Position numbers and translations under genes: made by a program
From: CAXMQS01 sp964195995
GTDB lineage: Bacteria; Actinomycetota; Acidimicrobiia; Spongiisociales; JAOTWH01
Reading direction: 5' to 3'
Length of the DNA: 64,000 nucleotides
NCBI GenBank assembly: GCA_964195995.1
Contig: CAXMQS010000031.1
Coordinates: forward strand, 95,122-159,121
Notes under the pieces: model-generated
Database searches by the model: none
Told to the model about the DNA's origin: nothing
What the model saw: only the letters and a program-made list of their open reading frames with translations
Shown: positions 33,335-41,662 of the stretch, piece after piece
Layout of the letters: each line of letters begins with the position of its first letter
Position numbering within the stretch: position 1 is the stretch's first letter

Positions 33335-34375
33335 CTAAGAGTTCGCCTCCGTCGTCAGTAACTGCATGTAGGCGTAGACCGCCTCGATCTCTTCGGAGGT
33401 GAGGGTGAAGTCCATGTCCTCAGTGCCGCCGTTGAGGGCGGTCAGGAACGCCGACCGGGAGGCTCCGATGATGTTGGGGCCGCTTGGCGTCCCCTGCGCC
33501 GCCGGCCCGTGGCAATCCTGGCAGCCGGTGCCGCCGGCCGTGACATCCCACACTCGTTTGCCCAGCGCCAGCAGCTCCTCGTTGCCCGTGTCCGGCGGAA
33601 CAGTCGTGGTGGTGGTGCCGCCCCCGCCAGGCACGGTGGTCGTGGTATCGCCGGGCACAGTGGTCGGTGGGGGGCCGTCGGGGTTGCCGCGCAACAACGC
33701 CACGATGTCGGCGACCTGGCCATCCGTCAGGACCCCTCCGAATCGGGGCATGGCCTTGTACCCCATGGCGATGCGCATCGACAGGAAGTCGTCTGTCTCG
33801 CTCTGGGTGACAGAGGTGAGGGAGATGTCGGGGGCAACGTCCTCGATACCGGTGCGGTCCTGGGCATGACAACGCGAGCACGCCAGTGCGTACAGCTCAC
33901 CCGACGTGAGGTCCTCATCGGCGAGCGGGGTGCGCCAGTTGGGCTTGCTGATGGCGTCCTCTTCGAGGGACCTCAGGAAGACGGTGATGGCGTTGATCTC
34001 CTGGGCGGTCATCGGACCGCCGAAGTCGTTGGAGTAGCCGACCATCTCCGATCCGGGAATGCCAACCGAGACGAGCTGGGCGATTTGGGTGTCGTCTGCC
34101 GACTCCAGGAACTCCTTGGCCCCGACGGCGGGGGCGATGGCACCGGTTCCCCCAACACCATGGCACGAGGCGCAGCTCCCCTCGAATAGCTCCTGACCCT
34201 GGGCTGCCAGGAACGATCGCTGCTCGACCCTGGCATCTGCGCGGCTATTCGGCTCGTACAGGCGATAGAGCGGGAACGCCAGGAAGAAGACGCCCATCAG
34301 GGCGAGCCCATACTTCATCCAACGCTGAGTGGATGCGGTCAGCTCTTCGCGCTTGGTCGGCGCCTCGTCAGGCAT
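33335..34375 (-). CDS. Triheme c-type cytochrome, membrane-anchored
   Basis: About 346 residues with one N-terminal helix (YGLALMGVFFLAFPLYRLY). Three CxxCH haem sites lie in separate cytochrome c domains: CASCH near residue 68, CSRCH near 165 and CQDCH near 297, the last after a Thr/Gly/Pro-rich linker. It ends the nine-gene minus-strand operon after the Rieske gene (8-base overlap) and would take electrons from the b6/Rieske complex. Confidence 0.9.
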   Translation of the reverse strand: MPDEAPTKREELTASTQRWMKYGLALMGVFFLAFPLYRLYEPNSRADARVEQRSFLAAQGQELFEGSCASCHGVGGTGAIAPAVGAKEFLESADDTQIAQLVSVGIPGSEMVGYSNDFGGPMTAQEINAITVFLRSLEEDAISKPNWRTPLADEDLTSGELYALACSRCHAQDRTGIEDVAPDISLTSVTQSETDDFLSMRIAMGYKAMPRFGGVLTDGQVADIVALLRGNPDGPPPTTVPGDTTTTVPGGGGTTTTTVPPDTGNEELLALGKRVWDVTAGGTGCQDCHGPAAQGTPSGPNIIGASRSAFLTALNGGTEDMDFTLTSEEIEAVYAYMQLLTTEANS

Positions 34376-34868
34376 GGCTACAGCTGTCTCCTCGCCGTGG
34401 TTCGTTGATCGTCTCGTCGCTTCCGGCGGAAGCTCCCTTGACGATCGTGCCGGTGTCGACTTCGACGACCTCACCAGCGGGGTCGACCACGAACCGATCC
34501 ATGCCACGGGGTGCCGGGCCTCCCCGGACTTCGCCTGCTCTGTTGAAAGTTGACCCGTGACAGGCGCACTCGAACTCGCCGGACGGCTCGCACCAGGCAA
34601 CGCGACAACCCAGGTGGGGGCAGCGCTGGCTCAGGGCGACGATGTCGTCGTCGATCTTGGTGAGATAGGACTGGGCGGCGCGCACGAAGAGTGCCGAATC
34701 CTGCGGAACCTCGTCGGGGGGCACGGTCTTGATGACGCCGCCCAGCCCGCCTGTCAGAATCGGCTGCAGCACATCCCACGAGGTCCATACCCCGGCAACG
34801 CCGATGAGGGCAGCTCCCGTCTTCCAGCCCCGGCTCAAGAACTCGCCGCGACTCATTTCATTGCTCAT
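34368..34868 (-). CDS. Rieske iron-sulfur protein
   Basis: A 166-residue Rieske subunit with an N-terminal twin-arginine-like/membrane region (SRGWKTGAALIGVAGVW) and the two [2Fe-2S] boxes CPHLGC and CACHGS, plus the GGPAPRGMDRF proline loop. It starts by ATGA overlap with the subunit IV gene and is part of the b6-type quinol oxidising complex. Confidence 0.95.
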   Translation of the reverse strand: MSNEMSRGEFLSRGWKTGAALIGVAGVWTSWDVLQPILTGGLGGVIKTVPPDEVPQDSALFVRAAQSYLTKIDDDIVALSQRCPHLGCRVAWCEPSGEFECACHGSTFNRAGEVRGGPAPRGMDRFVVDPAGEVVEVDTGTIVKGASAGSDETINEPRRGDSCSHA

Positions 34869-35386
34869 AGTTCACCGTGCCATTCCTCCCAGGGCCATAC
34901 CCAGCTCCAGTTCGGTCCTCGAAAGGCGAAACCGATCAGCGTCAACAGGATCCACACCACGAGGAAGATCGTGAATGTGACAACCGCCACTTTGCGGAAC
35001 CGAGCCGCCAGCGCCGGGTTGCGGTCGATGTAGGGAAGGGCGATGAGCCCGCCGACGATCGCAGTCGGCACCAGCACCCCGGCGATCAGCGGGTGAAAGA
35101 GCGAGAGCAGTTCCTGGAGGGCCGCGAAGTACCAGGGCGCCTTCTCGGGGTTGGGGGTCTCGAACGGATTCGCCAACTCGCGCAGCGGGGCATCGAACAC
35201 CAGCGATACGACGAGAACCGCCAGCAGCACTGCGAGGGCTACCACTGCATGGCGCACCAGCAGGTGCGGCCAGGTCATCACGAGGTCTTGCTCGCCCGGG
35301 TCCTTGCGTTCGCCGACTGCAGGGGTGCCGGGAACGATGCCGAGAACCCGCTTACCGTCGACGACTCTGGGGTCACTGTCGGTCAC
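34865..35386 (-). CDS. Cytochrome b6f-type subunit IV
   Basis: About 173 residues with a 55-residue N-terminal extension and three membrane helices. The quinol-site stretch APWYFAALQELL corresponds to the PEWY region of subunit IV. GTG 35386 overlaps the cytochrome b stop (GTGA), indicating coupling. With the next-upstream b6-like gene it makes a split cytochrome b, as in b6f and some menaquinol complexes. Confidence 0.88.
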   Translation of the reverse strand: MTDSDPRVVDGKRVLGIVPGTPAVGERKDPGEQDLVMTWPHLLVRHAVVALAVLLAVLVVSLVFDAPLRELANPFETPNPEKAPWYFAALQELLSLFHPLIAGVLVPTAIVGGLIALPYIDRNPALAARFRKVAVVTFTIFLVVWILLTLIGFAFRGPNWSWVWPWEEWHGEL

Positions 35387-36138
35387 AGGCTGCTCACCTC
35401 CTCGCTGGCCTCCTTGGTGGCCCCATCCTGGCTGACGAGCTCTTGGTCGAGCGTTGCGTCCTTGCGCCACCGCCACATGTGCACGGCCCACAAGATGCCG
35501 ATCAGCAGCGGCAACAAGGCGACATGCAACACGTAGAAACGCAGCAGTGTCGCAGATCCAACCTGATCACCACCGAGCAGCAATCGGCGCACTCCCTTGC
35601 CGATGAACGGCACGAAGTCAGCCATCGAGGTGCCAACCGTCACCGCCCAGTAGGCGAGCTGGTCCCACGGCAGTAGGTATCCGGTGAATGACAGCAACAG
35701 GGTGAGAACCAACATGATGACTCCGATGACCCAGTTGAACTCGCGCGGCGACTTGTAAGCGCCCCGGTAGAACACACGGGCCATGTGGGCCGCCACCGCC
35801 AGCACCATCAGATGGGCCGACCAACGGTGGACGTTGCGGATGAACTGGCCGAAGGCAACGTCGGTCTGGATGGTCTGGATGTCGCCATAGGCAGACGACG
35901 GCGACGGGACGTAGAAGAACATGAGATAGACACCCGAGACCACAAGCGAGCCGAGAAGCACCGTCGACATGACGCCGAGGTACCAGCTGTGGCTGAAGTG
36001 CAGCTCACGACGGCGCACCTTGACCGGATAGATATGGAGGAAGAAGTTCGACCAGTGACCTGCTGCCTGGTCGCGCTCGGTTACACGATCCGGAGAGCGG
36101 TAGATCGACCGTCCGATGGTCGAGTCGCGCAACTTCAC
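35383..36138 (-). CDS. Cytochrome b6-type subunit
   Basis: A 251-residue four-helix cytochrome b. Haem ligands are the His pair in VHRWSAHLMVLAVAAHM (13 residues between) and in LHVALLPLLIGILWAVH (14 residues between, the b6-type spacing). Also present are YKSPREFNW and the LPWDQLAYWA Qo-site region. The b6 haem-ci Cys near the N-terminus is not evident. GTG 36138 overlaps the stop of the FAD/FeS gene. Confidence 0.92.
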   Translation of the reverse strand: MKLRDSTIGRSIYRSPDRVTERDQAAGHWSNFFLHIYPVKVRRRELHFSHSWYLGVMSTVLLGSLVVSGVYLMFFYVPSPSSAYGDIQTIQTDVAFGQFIRNVHRWSAHLMVLAVAAHMARVFYRGAYKSPREFNWVIGVIMLVLTLLLSFTGYLLPWDQLAYWAVTVGTSMADFVPFIGKGVRRLLLGGDQVGSATLLRFYVLHVALLPLLIGILWAVHMWRWRKDATLDQELVSQDGATKEASEEVSSL

Positions 36139-37937
36139 ACCGTCACCTCCACCTTCTCGGGCTGTGGCACAGCCCCGACTCCAACCCAGGTCCACATCGA
36201 AAGGGCCACCGAGGGGCACCGCTCGATGCAGAGCCCACACCGGATGCACGTCGTCTCGTCCAAGAGCAAGGCCGTCCCAGCGTTGGCCGGCTCGAAATCG
36301 GCAGCAGGCGCTATCGAGATCAAATCGTAGGGGCACACATCGACGCACAATCCGCACAGGACGCAAGCGTTGATGTCGAGCTCGATATTCGAGAAACAAC
36401 GGAGGCACCGCTGCGCTTCGGCCCTGGCCTCGGACTCGGTGAATCCGAGCTCGACCTCGGAGAGGCCGACGCGGCGCTCCGTTGGCAGCGTCGCCGGCTT
36501 GTGGCGAGGCGTGCGGTCGTACAGATCGCTCAGGCGATGAAAGTCGCGCAACGGTATGAGCTCCCCCGTCGCTTCGGCCTCGACGACGCCGCCGAACGCC
36601 TTGTGGATGTCGGCCGCCACCTTGCGGCCGTCGGCGATGGCGTCGATGAGGCTGCGAGGGCCGAAAGCGGCATCGCCTGCAGCCCACACGTTGGGCAGCG
36701 ACGTCGCCATCGTCACCTTGTCGGTGTCGATGGTGCGGCGAGGAGAGAGGTCGGGACCGTCGTCGCCACCAAGAGCATCTACATCGACGGCCTGGCCGAT
36801 GGCGATGATGACCGTGTCCGCTTCCAGGGTGTCCGTCACCTCGAGGTCGAAGGTCGGAGAGAACCGGCCGTCGGGGTCGAACACCGAAAGTACCTTCACC
36901 GTGGTGAGGCCGGACACCTTGCCATCGTCGACCTCGATGCGGTGGGGGCCCTGGCGGTGGATGATCTTGATCCCCTCGACCTGGGCCTCCTCGATCTCGA
37001 ACTCGGCAGCGGGCATCTCCTCTTCGCTCTCGAGGGCGACCACCGTTACCTGCTTGGCACCCGAGCGCATCGCAGTTCGCGCAACATCCATGGCTTCGGA
37101 GTACTCGCTCGCCGGCAGGTCGATGGGAGCGGCTCCCCGTTCCCCGTACTCGGCGGCCCGCAGGGCGGTGCGGGCGGCGTCCATGGCAACGTCTCCGCCG
37201 CCGATGACGACGACCTTGTCCCCGACGTCGGCGGCATAGCCCTGGTTGACGTTGATGAGGAACTCGATGGCTCGCAGCACACCGTCCGCTTCGTAGCCGG
37301 GGATGTCGAGGCCGCGGCCGAGGGTGGCACCGAGGGCGAGCATGACGCCATCGTGGCGGGACCGCAGCTCGGCCATCGTGACGTCGGTGCCAAGCCGGAC
37401 CCCGAACTCAACCTCGACTCCGAGTCCGATGATGTTGTCGATCTCGGCCTGGACCAGGGCACGATCGAGGCGGTACTCAGGGATCCCCAGCACCATCATG
37501 CCTCCGAGAATCTCGGTGGCTTCGTAGACGGTCACCTGGTAGCCGCGGATCCGCAAATCGTGAGCAGCCGCCAGGCCGGCAGGCCCGCCGCCGACGATCC
37601 CGATCGACTCCTTGCGCTCGGGGCGGTCCATGGCGGCAAGGCCGGGGGTATCGGTTCCGGACTCGGGGCCGTACTGCTCGGTGACGAACCGCTTCAGCGC
37701 CCGGATGGCGATCGGGCTATCGACCTCACCGCGGCGGCAGGCATCTTCACAGGGAGCAGCGCAAACTCGGCCGCAGACCGAAGCAAAAGGGTTGGGCAGC
37801 CGAGCCGTCAGGTAGGCGGTGAGGTCATCACCCTCGGCGATAGCGGCCACATAGGCACCGGCGTTGGTGTGCACCGGGCACGCGGCCATGCACGGGATGT
37901 TGCGGTCGTAGTAAGACAGCTCGGACGGCAACGCCAT
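36135..37937 (-). CDS. FAD/NAD(P) oxidoreductase with two [4Fe-4S] ferredoxin clusters
   Basis: About 600 residues, related to the small subunit of glutamate synthase. N-terminal FeS-binding Cys (CMAACPVH, CGRVCAAPCEDACRRG), FAD motif GIVGGGPAGLAAAHDL near residue 112, NAD(P) motif VVIGGGDVAMDAAR near 247, and a C-terminal 2x[4Fe-4S] domain (CVLCGLCVDVCP and CIRCGLCIERCP). It sits inside the cytochrome b6/Rieske operon with overlaps on both sides, so it likely feeds electrons from a soluble donor into, or takes them from, that complex rather than making glutamate. Confidence 0.88.
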   Translation of the reverse strand: MALPSELSYYDRNIPCMAACPVHTNAGAYVAAIAEGDDLTAYLTARLPNPFASVCGRVCAAPCEDACRRGEVDSPIAIRALKRFVTEQYGPESGTDTPGLAAMDRPERKESIGIVGGGPAGLAAAHDLRIRGYQVTVYEATEILGGMMVLGIPEYRLDRALVQAEIDNIIGLGVEVEFGVRLGTDVTMAELRSRHDGVMLALGATLGRGLDIPGYEADGVLRAIEFLINVNQGYAADVGDKVVVIGGGDVAMDAARTALRAAEYGERGAAPIDLPASEYSEAMDVARTAMRSGAKQVTVVALESEEEMPAAEFEIEEAQVEGIKIIHRQGPHRIEVDDGKVSGLTTVKVLSVFDPDGRFSPTFDLEVTDTLEADTVIIAIGQAVDVDALGGDDGPDLSPRRTIDTDKVTMATSLPNVWAAGDAAFGPRSLIDAIADGRKVAADIHKAFGGVVEAEATGELIPLRDFHRLSDLYDRTPRHKPATLPTERRVGLSEVELGFTESEARAEAQRCLRCFSNIELDINACVLCGLCVDVCPYDLISIAPAADFEPANAGTALLLDETTCIRCGLCIERCPSVALSMWTWVGVGAVPQPEKVEVTV

Positions 37938-38149
37938 CAGATGAGGCCCTGGCGCTGGCTGCGTCGCAGGAACCACACACCGAAACCGAGCGCGCCGCCC
38001 CACACTGCGAGCACGACGATGTCACGGACTGAGGATGAGGCATCGGCGATGGCGTCGAGGTTGAGAATGAAGTCGGGGAGCCAGACGGTGGTGATCACGA
38101 AGTAGACGAAGATGAGCGTCCCCTTCCCCGCCGCACTCATCCAGGTCAT
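37937..38149 (-). CDS. Small membrane protein of the cytochrome operon
   Basis: About 70 residues with two membrane helices (LIFVYFVITTVWLP and IVVLAVWGGALGFGVWFL) and a basic RRSQRQ tail. ATG 38149 is chosen over a GTG 42 bases upstream because of a GGAGG site. It overlaps the FAD/FeS gene start by one base. No family recognised; a small complex subunit is likely. Confidence 0.65.
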   Translation of the reverse strand: MTWMSAAGKGTLIFVYFVITTVWLPDFILNLDAIADASSSVRDIVVLAVWGGALGFGVWFLRRSQRQGLI

Positions 38150-38234
38150 CCGTCCTGCCTCCGTTGTGACTCCGGCCAGCCTAAACGGCACGAGGGGGGC
38201 GTCGGCGGAGCCGGTTGCGCCGCAGGCAGCGGCG

Positions 38235-38834
38235 TCACGAGGTGACCGAGACCCGGGGGTCGAACACGATCACCGTGCCGGTCAGCTCAGGGTGCAGTTC
38301 GTCGATGACGTCGTAGGAGCCGGTCTGCAGTGCGTAGAACGTCAGGACATCTATGTCGCCGCGATGGGTGTAGCCGTGTACCTCGTTGCCGATCGGCTTG
38401 ATGCCCGACTGGGACTCCTCCTTGAAAGGGACATATGTCGGGGTCAGATGATGGAGGATGTGCTCGATGTCGTCGACGTAGGCGTCGGCGAACTCGGGGT
38501 CGCTCTCGAGGTCGTAACTATCAAGCTCGGGCTCGAGACGCCAGCGGAGGTCGGAGGGAATCAGCCCGGCGACCCGGTAGTGGTGTTCGGTTTCGCCCCG
38601 GTTGCGCAATACCAGCCGGACCGGGCGACCCGCAGGAATGAAGATGATCTCTGGCTCGTACCCCGTGTCGGTCAGTATGACGCTGACCATGAATTCGTCG
38701 GCGGTGACGTCCTGCGGGACGACGACACCGACCGCCTCAGCTGTGCTCGAGGAGGCGGTGTCGGAACAGGCAGCTGTTGCCAGGGCCAAGGCGGCCACCG
38801 CTATAAGCCACCGAGCTGGCACCGCTTCGTTCAC
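38235..38834 (-). CDS. Cupredoxin-like lipoprotein without the blue-copper Cys
   Basis: A 199-residue lipoprotein (AAC lipobox) with a cupredoxin-type beta-barrel: IIFIPAGRPVRLVLRNRGETEHH at the N-terminal half, broken in family-typical places, and a DELHPELTGTVIVFD C-terminal loop. The usual FxC of the copper loop is absent, and a His-rich stretch (IEHILHH) lies in between, so any copper site would be all-His or degenerate. GTG 38834 overlaps the cytochrome c stop. Confidence 0.75.
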   Translation of the reverse strand: MNEAVPARWLIAVAALALATAACSDTASSSTAEAVGVVVPQDVTADEFMVSVILTDTGYEPEIIFIPAGRPVRLVLRNRGETEHHYRVAGLIPSDLRWRLEPELDSYDLESDPEFADAYVDDIEHILHHLTPTYVPFKEESQSGIKPIGNEVHGYTHRGDIDVLTFYALQTGSYDVIDELHPELTGTVIVFDPRVSVTS

Positions 38835-39289
38835 GACTCACCCCTCAGGCTGCGGACATAAGCCACGATATCGCCCAGGTCCTGGTCGGTGAACGCGTCG
38901 TTGCCGCCCCGCGGTGGCATGTCGACTCCCGTGATGTTGTCCGGGTGATCGGCCTTCCTCCCCTCGACCAGGAACGCGATCATCTCGGCATCGGTGCGCT
39001 CGCCGATGAAGACGCTGTCCACGATGGTCCGACCAAGTCCCTCGATCCCCATGGCGTCGAAGCCGTGGCACGCCGCACAGGTCCCCTCGAACAGGCGCCT
39101 GCCCTCAGATATCGCCAACAGGTCGACGGCGCTAGTTGTGACGGTGGGCAAGGTGCTACTGGTCACCGCGGCTTCAGTGCTTGTCACAACGACATTGACG
39201 CTGCCGCCTCCCCCGCAGGCGCCGCTAACCATGGCAAACGCAACGAGCAGCAGCACCGAGCTGCGAGTCGGGCGAGGTCCTCGACTCAT
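38831..39289 (-). CDS. Monoheme cytochrome c lipoprotein
   Basis: A 152-residue lipoprotein (lipobox GAC) with a Thr/Ser linker and one class I cytochrome c domain: LFEGTCAACHGFDAMG with CAACH, a candidate Met axial ligand in GVDMPPRGG and a typical LGDIVAYVRSL C-terminal helix. ATG 39289 directly abuts the stop of the cupredoxin gene upstream. It probably shuttles electrons outside the membrane. Confidence 0.9.
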   Translation of the reverse strand: MSRGPRPTRSSVLLLVAFAMVSGACGGGGSVNVVVTSTEAAVTSSTLPTVTTSAVDLLAISEGRRLFEGTCAACHGFDAMGIEGLGRTIVDSVFIGERTDAEMIAFLVEGRKADHPDNITGVDMPPRGGNDAFTDQDLGDIVAYVRSLRGES

Positions 39290-39787
39290 CTAGGAACCCG
39301 TGACTAGGAGGACTCCGGTCATCGTGTCCGTATGCGTATCGCAGAAGAACTCGTACTCGCCGGGCGCCGCGATCGTGAAGCTGAGCTCTTGGATGTCGGG
39401 TGCCTCTTGGATCGTGGTGAAGAAGTCGTTGTCGGGTGTACGGAAGTGGATGTTGTGCGGCTCGCCGGAGGTGTCCTTGTTGTTGAAGACGACGGTCAGC
39501 AGCTCCCCGGCGGCCACGGTGATCTCTCTGACGTTGAAGGCCTCGTCGAGTCCGATGACCTCGATGGTCGTGCCTTCCCCACCCGTAGTGGCTGCCGGCT
39601 GAGTCGTGGCGACCGCCGCGGTGCTGGCAGGCGCCGCCGTTGAGGCCGGCGGCTCGGTTGCCGGCACGGTTGCCTGAGTGGCCGCCGTGGTGTCGGCTGT
39701 GGTGCCTGCGGTATCAGAACCACCGCCACAGCTAGCGGCCAATAGCAGCACGGCCATCATTGCAAAGAACAGGCTCCAGCGCTTCAA
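39290..39787 (-). CDS. Blue-copper cupredoxin lipoprotein (type 1)
   Basis: About 165 residues. The start is set at TTG 39787 (MKRWSLFFAMM) because GAGGAGG lies about 6 bases upstream; an ATG 21 bases further upstream is an alternative. Signal with lipobox AASC, a 60-residue Thr/Ala/Pro linker, then a plastocyanin-like domain with ligands His (GEPHNIHF), Cys, His and Met in FFCDTHTDTM. First gene of the nine-gene minus operon and divergent from the propeller lipoprotein. Confidence 0.9.
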   Translation of the reverse strand: MKRWSLFFAMMAVLLLAASCGGGSDTAGTTADTTAATQATVPATEPPASTAAPASTAAVATTQPAATTGGEGTTIEVIGLDEAFNVREITVAAGELLTVVFNNKDTSGEPHNIHFRTPDNDFFTTIQEAPDIQELSFTIAAPGEYEFFCDTHTDTMTGVLLVTGS

Positions 39788-39834
39788 GACTCCTCCTCGG
39801 ATCATTTGGTACCCGCACGGTAGGACGCGCCGAA

Positions 39835-39883
39835 CCCCTAAGGGGCGTGCCAAAGGTCGGTGTCCCTTAGGGGCTTTAGACCC
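39835..39883. promoter_or_regulatory. Divergent control region with CCCCTAAGGGG palindromes and DosR-like box
   Basis: The 185-base gap between the divergent operons holds CCCCTAAGGGG (39835-39845), a second CCCTTAGGGG (39864-39873) 18 bases later, and overlapping it GGGGCTTTAGACCC (39870-39883), which matches the DosR/DevR box at 12 of 14 positions. The propeller gene has a CGGGAGGG ribosome-binding site just before its ATG. Confidence 0.5.
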
Positions 39884-39972
39884 TGCTGGCAGGGACCCCC
39901 AACGCCCTATGTTCTGCATTAGTGAAAGTTTTCTCAAAGTCTTGAGGAAGCGTCAAACCCCGGGAGGGCTAA

Positions 39973-41586
39973 ATGAATCGACATCGAATGCCGGGATCTG
40001 TGTTCCGGCTTCTTGTATTGGTGGCGGCATTCGCCATCGTGGCGGCTGCCTGCGATAGCAGCAGCAGCGACGACACAACCGCGACGACGGCAGGCGCCAG
40101 CCAAGGAGGCGGCGACGACCTGAGCGGTCCCCTGGCAGACGCCCAGGCACAAGTGGATTCGCTGACGGCGCAGCTGGCATCAGCAGGCGCCAAGACAGTG
40201 GTCCAGGCCGGAGCGCTGACCGCAGCGCCGGCGCCGGTTCCCCTTGCTAACGACGGCTGGGCAACCGACGAGTCGGTGCGAGGCGGCCTGTGGTTGGTCG
40301 CTGAGTTCGACTCGGCTGGCGACGACGCCTGGGACGTAGCAGCCCACCCGCGGGTGTATTACACCAGCGAGAGCTGGGACACTCTCAACCCGGCGATCAC
40401 CGATGAGACCAACAACTTCATCGGGTACCACGTCGTCGACGCCGACACCCACGATGTCATCTTCTCGTGGACCATCGGCAACGACGACGGCAACGGCCTG
40501 ATGGGCGCCCCCATCACCCGTGGTCCGCACGGAGTGGGTGTTTCCCCTGACGGAGCTTGGGCATATGTCGGCTGGTCGGAGACGCCTGAGGACACCCGCC
40601 TCAGCTACGTCGGCGTTATCAACGCCCGGACAGGCAAGATCGACAAGATCTTGCATCAGAGCAGCGCCTTTGAGGGCGGAACGCGCAGTCAGGCGCTCCA
40701 CCACATCCAGTGCTTCGTCGACTTCGAGGGCAACGACAGGTGCGTTCTCCAGTGGGGCTTCGGCGCCAACGGTGGACCGCACTTCGTCATCGACCCCACT
40801 GACGGCAGCAAGGTTGTGCAGGCGATCAACTACGACGATGTGAAGCCGATGGGTCACCCCTTCACCACCCCGTCACCAGACGGGCAGTTCATCTACATTT
40901 CGATGAGCTCGAACTGGATCAGGGGCAACCACTCGCCGGCAGCAGCCGTCGCCAAATATGACCTGGCAACCGGTGAGCACACTGTCATCGAGGGCACCGG
41001 TCACCATCCGATCGGGATCACCCACACGGCAGACGGGGCGTTCACTTACGTCATCGACGGTCATGGCGGGCACGTCTACAAGATCGACAACGAACTGAAC
41101 GAGGTCATCGAAGACACCAATGCCGGCATCGCCGGTCCTTACGGCATCTGCATGAACTGGAACGAGCAGGAGATCTGGGTTGTCGGTAAGGGTGAAGGCA
41201 CCCACAACCAGGGCAACTCGCTCTCCATGGTCGACGGCGTCGGAAGGTTCCGTGCGTCACGGGCGTTCAACCAGCCGCTCTATCTGGGCGGTTCGGCATC
41301 GTCTGTTGATCACTGCGCCCTCAACCCCGATCCGGACACCAACGAGATCTGGGTATCCAACATGAAGGGCTGGGAGACGATCGTCGTCAGCCTCGACACA
41401 AAAACGGTGACCGACTACATCCCGACGCCGAACGGTGGCGACACCCACGGCATGGCCTTCGTCTGGTACGACGCTGGCTGGGATGACGGAGTACTCATGG
41501 TCGACATGGGTGGACCGAAGTCGGACGCCATGTGGGCCGAAGTCGCAGCCCGAGTTGCGGCAGACGCACCCGAGGAATCTGGATAG
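39973..41586 (+). CDS. His-rich seven-bladed beta-propeller lipoprotein (possible copper enzyme)
   Basis: A 537-residue lipoprotein (lipobox AAAC, Cys27) with a short coiled coil (residues 54-72) and a beta-propeller from about residue 105. Histidines recur at the same place in successive blades, about 50 residues apart: His186 (GPHGVGVSPDG), His243/244 (LHHIQC), His295 (GHPFTTPSPDG), His344/345 (GHHPIGIT), His447 (DHCAL) and His492 (DTHGMAF); the blade near 392 has Tyr-Gly instead. Nitrous-oxide reductase binds its CuZ cluster with seven propeller histidines placed this way, but no CuA domain is attached here. Context (SCO1, PCuAC, cupredoxins, cytochromes) suggests a copper redox enzyme or electron acceptor; other propellers (YVTN, methanethiol-oxidase-like) remain possible. 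Confidence 0.75.
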   Translation: MNRHRMPGSVFRLLVLVAAFAIVAAACDSSSSDDTTATTAGASQGGGDDLSGPLADAQAQVDSLTAQLASAGAKTVVQAGALTAAPAPVPLANDGWATDESVRGGLWLVAEFDSAGDDAWDVAAHPRVYYTSESWDTLNPAITDETNNFIGYHVVDADTHDVIFSWTIGNDDGNGLMGAPITRGPHGVGVSPDGAWAYVGWSETPEDTRLSYVGVINARTGKIDKILHQSSAFEGGTRSQALHHIQCFVDFEGNDRCVLQWGFGANGGPHFVIDPTDGSKVVQAINYDDVKPMGHPFTTPSPDGQFIYISMSSNWIRGNHSPAAAVAKYDLATGEHTVIEGTGHHPIGITHTADGAFTYVIDGHGGHVYKIDNELNEVIEDTNAGIAGPYGICMNWNEQEIWVVGKGEGTHNQGNSLSMVDGVGRFRASRAFNQPLYLGGSASSVDHCALNPDPDTNEIWVSNMKGWETIVVSLDTKTVTDYIPTPNGGDTHGMAFVWYDAGWDDGVLMVDMGGPKSDAMWAEVAARVAADAPEESG

Positions 41587-41606
41587 CTCCACAGAGAAAG
41601 GACAGC

Positions 41607-41638
41607 AAAACGCCCCCGGCACCAGCCGGGGGCGTTTT
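41607..41638. terminator. Strong intrinsic terminator, bidirectional
   Basis: A perfect 14-base-pair stem, 41607-41620 with 41625-41638, loop ACCA, GC-rich core CGCCCCCGGC and A4/T4 ends on both sides. It lies between the convergent propeller lipoprotein and M20 amidohydrolase genes. Confidence 0.92.
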
Positions 41639-41662
41639 CGCGTGGAGAACGGCCCGGCCGGC

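Noticed and set aside
36501..38105. A 534-residue open frame on the plus strand
   Set aside because: It is antisense to the FAD/FeS oxidoreductase, whose motifs are unmistakable; long antisense frames are common at this GC content.
39973..41586. Straight call of nosZ
   Set aside because: No CuA domain or its CxxxC motif, no nosD/F/Y/L nearby, and one blade lacks the His; kept only as a hypothesis.
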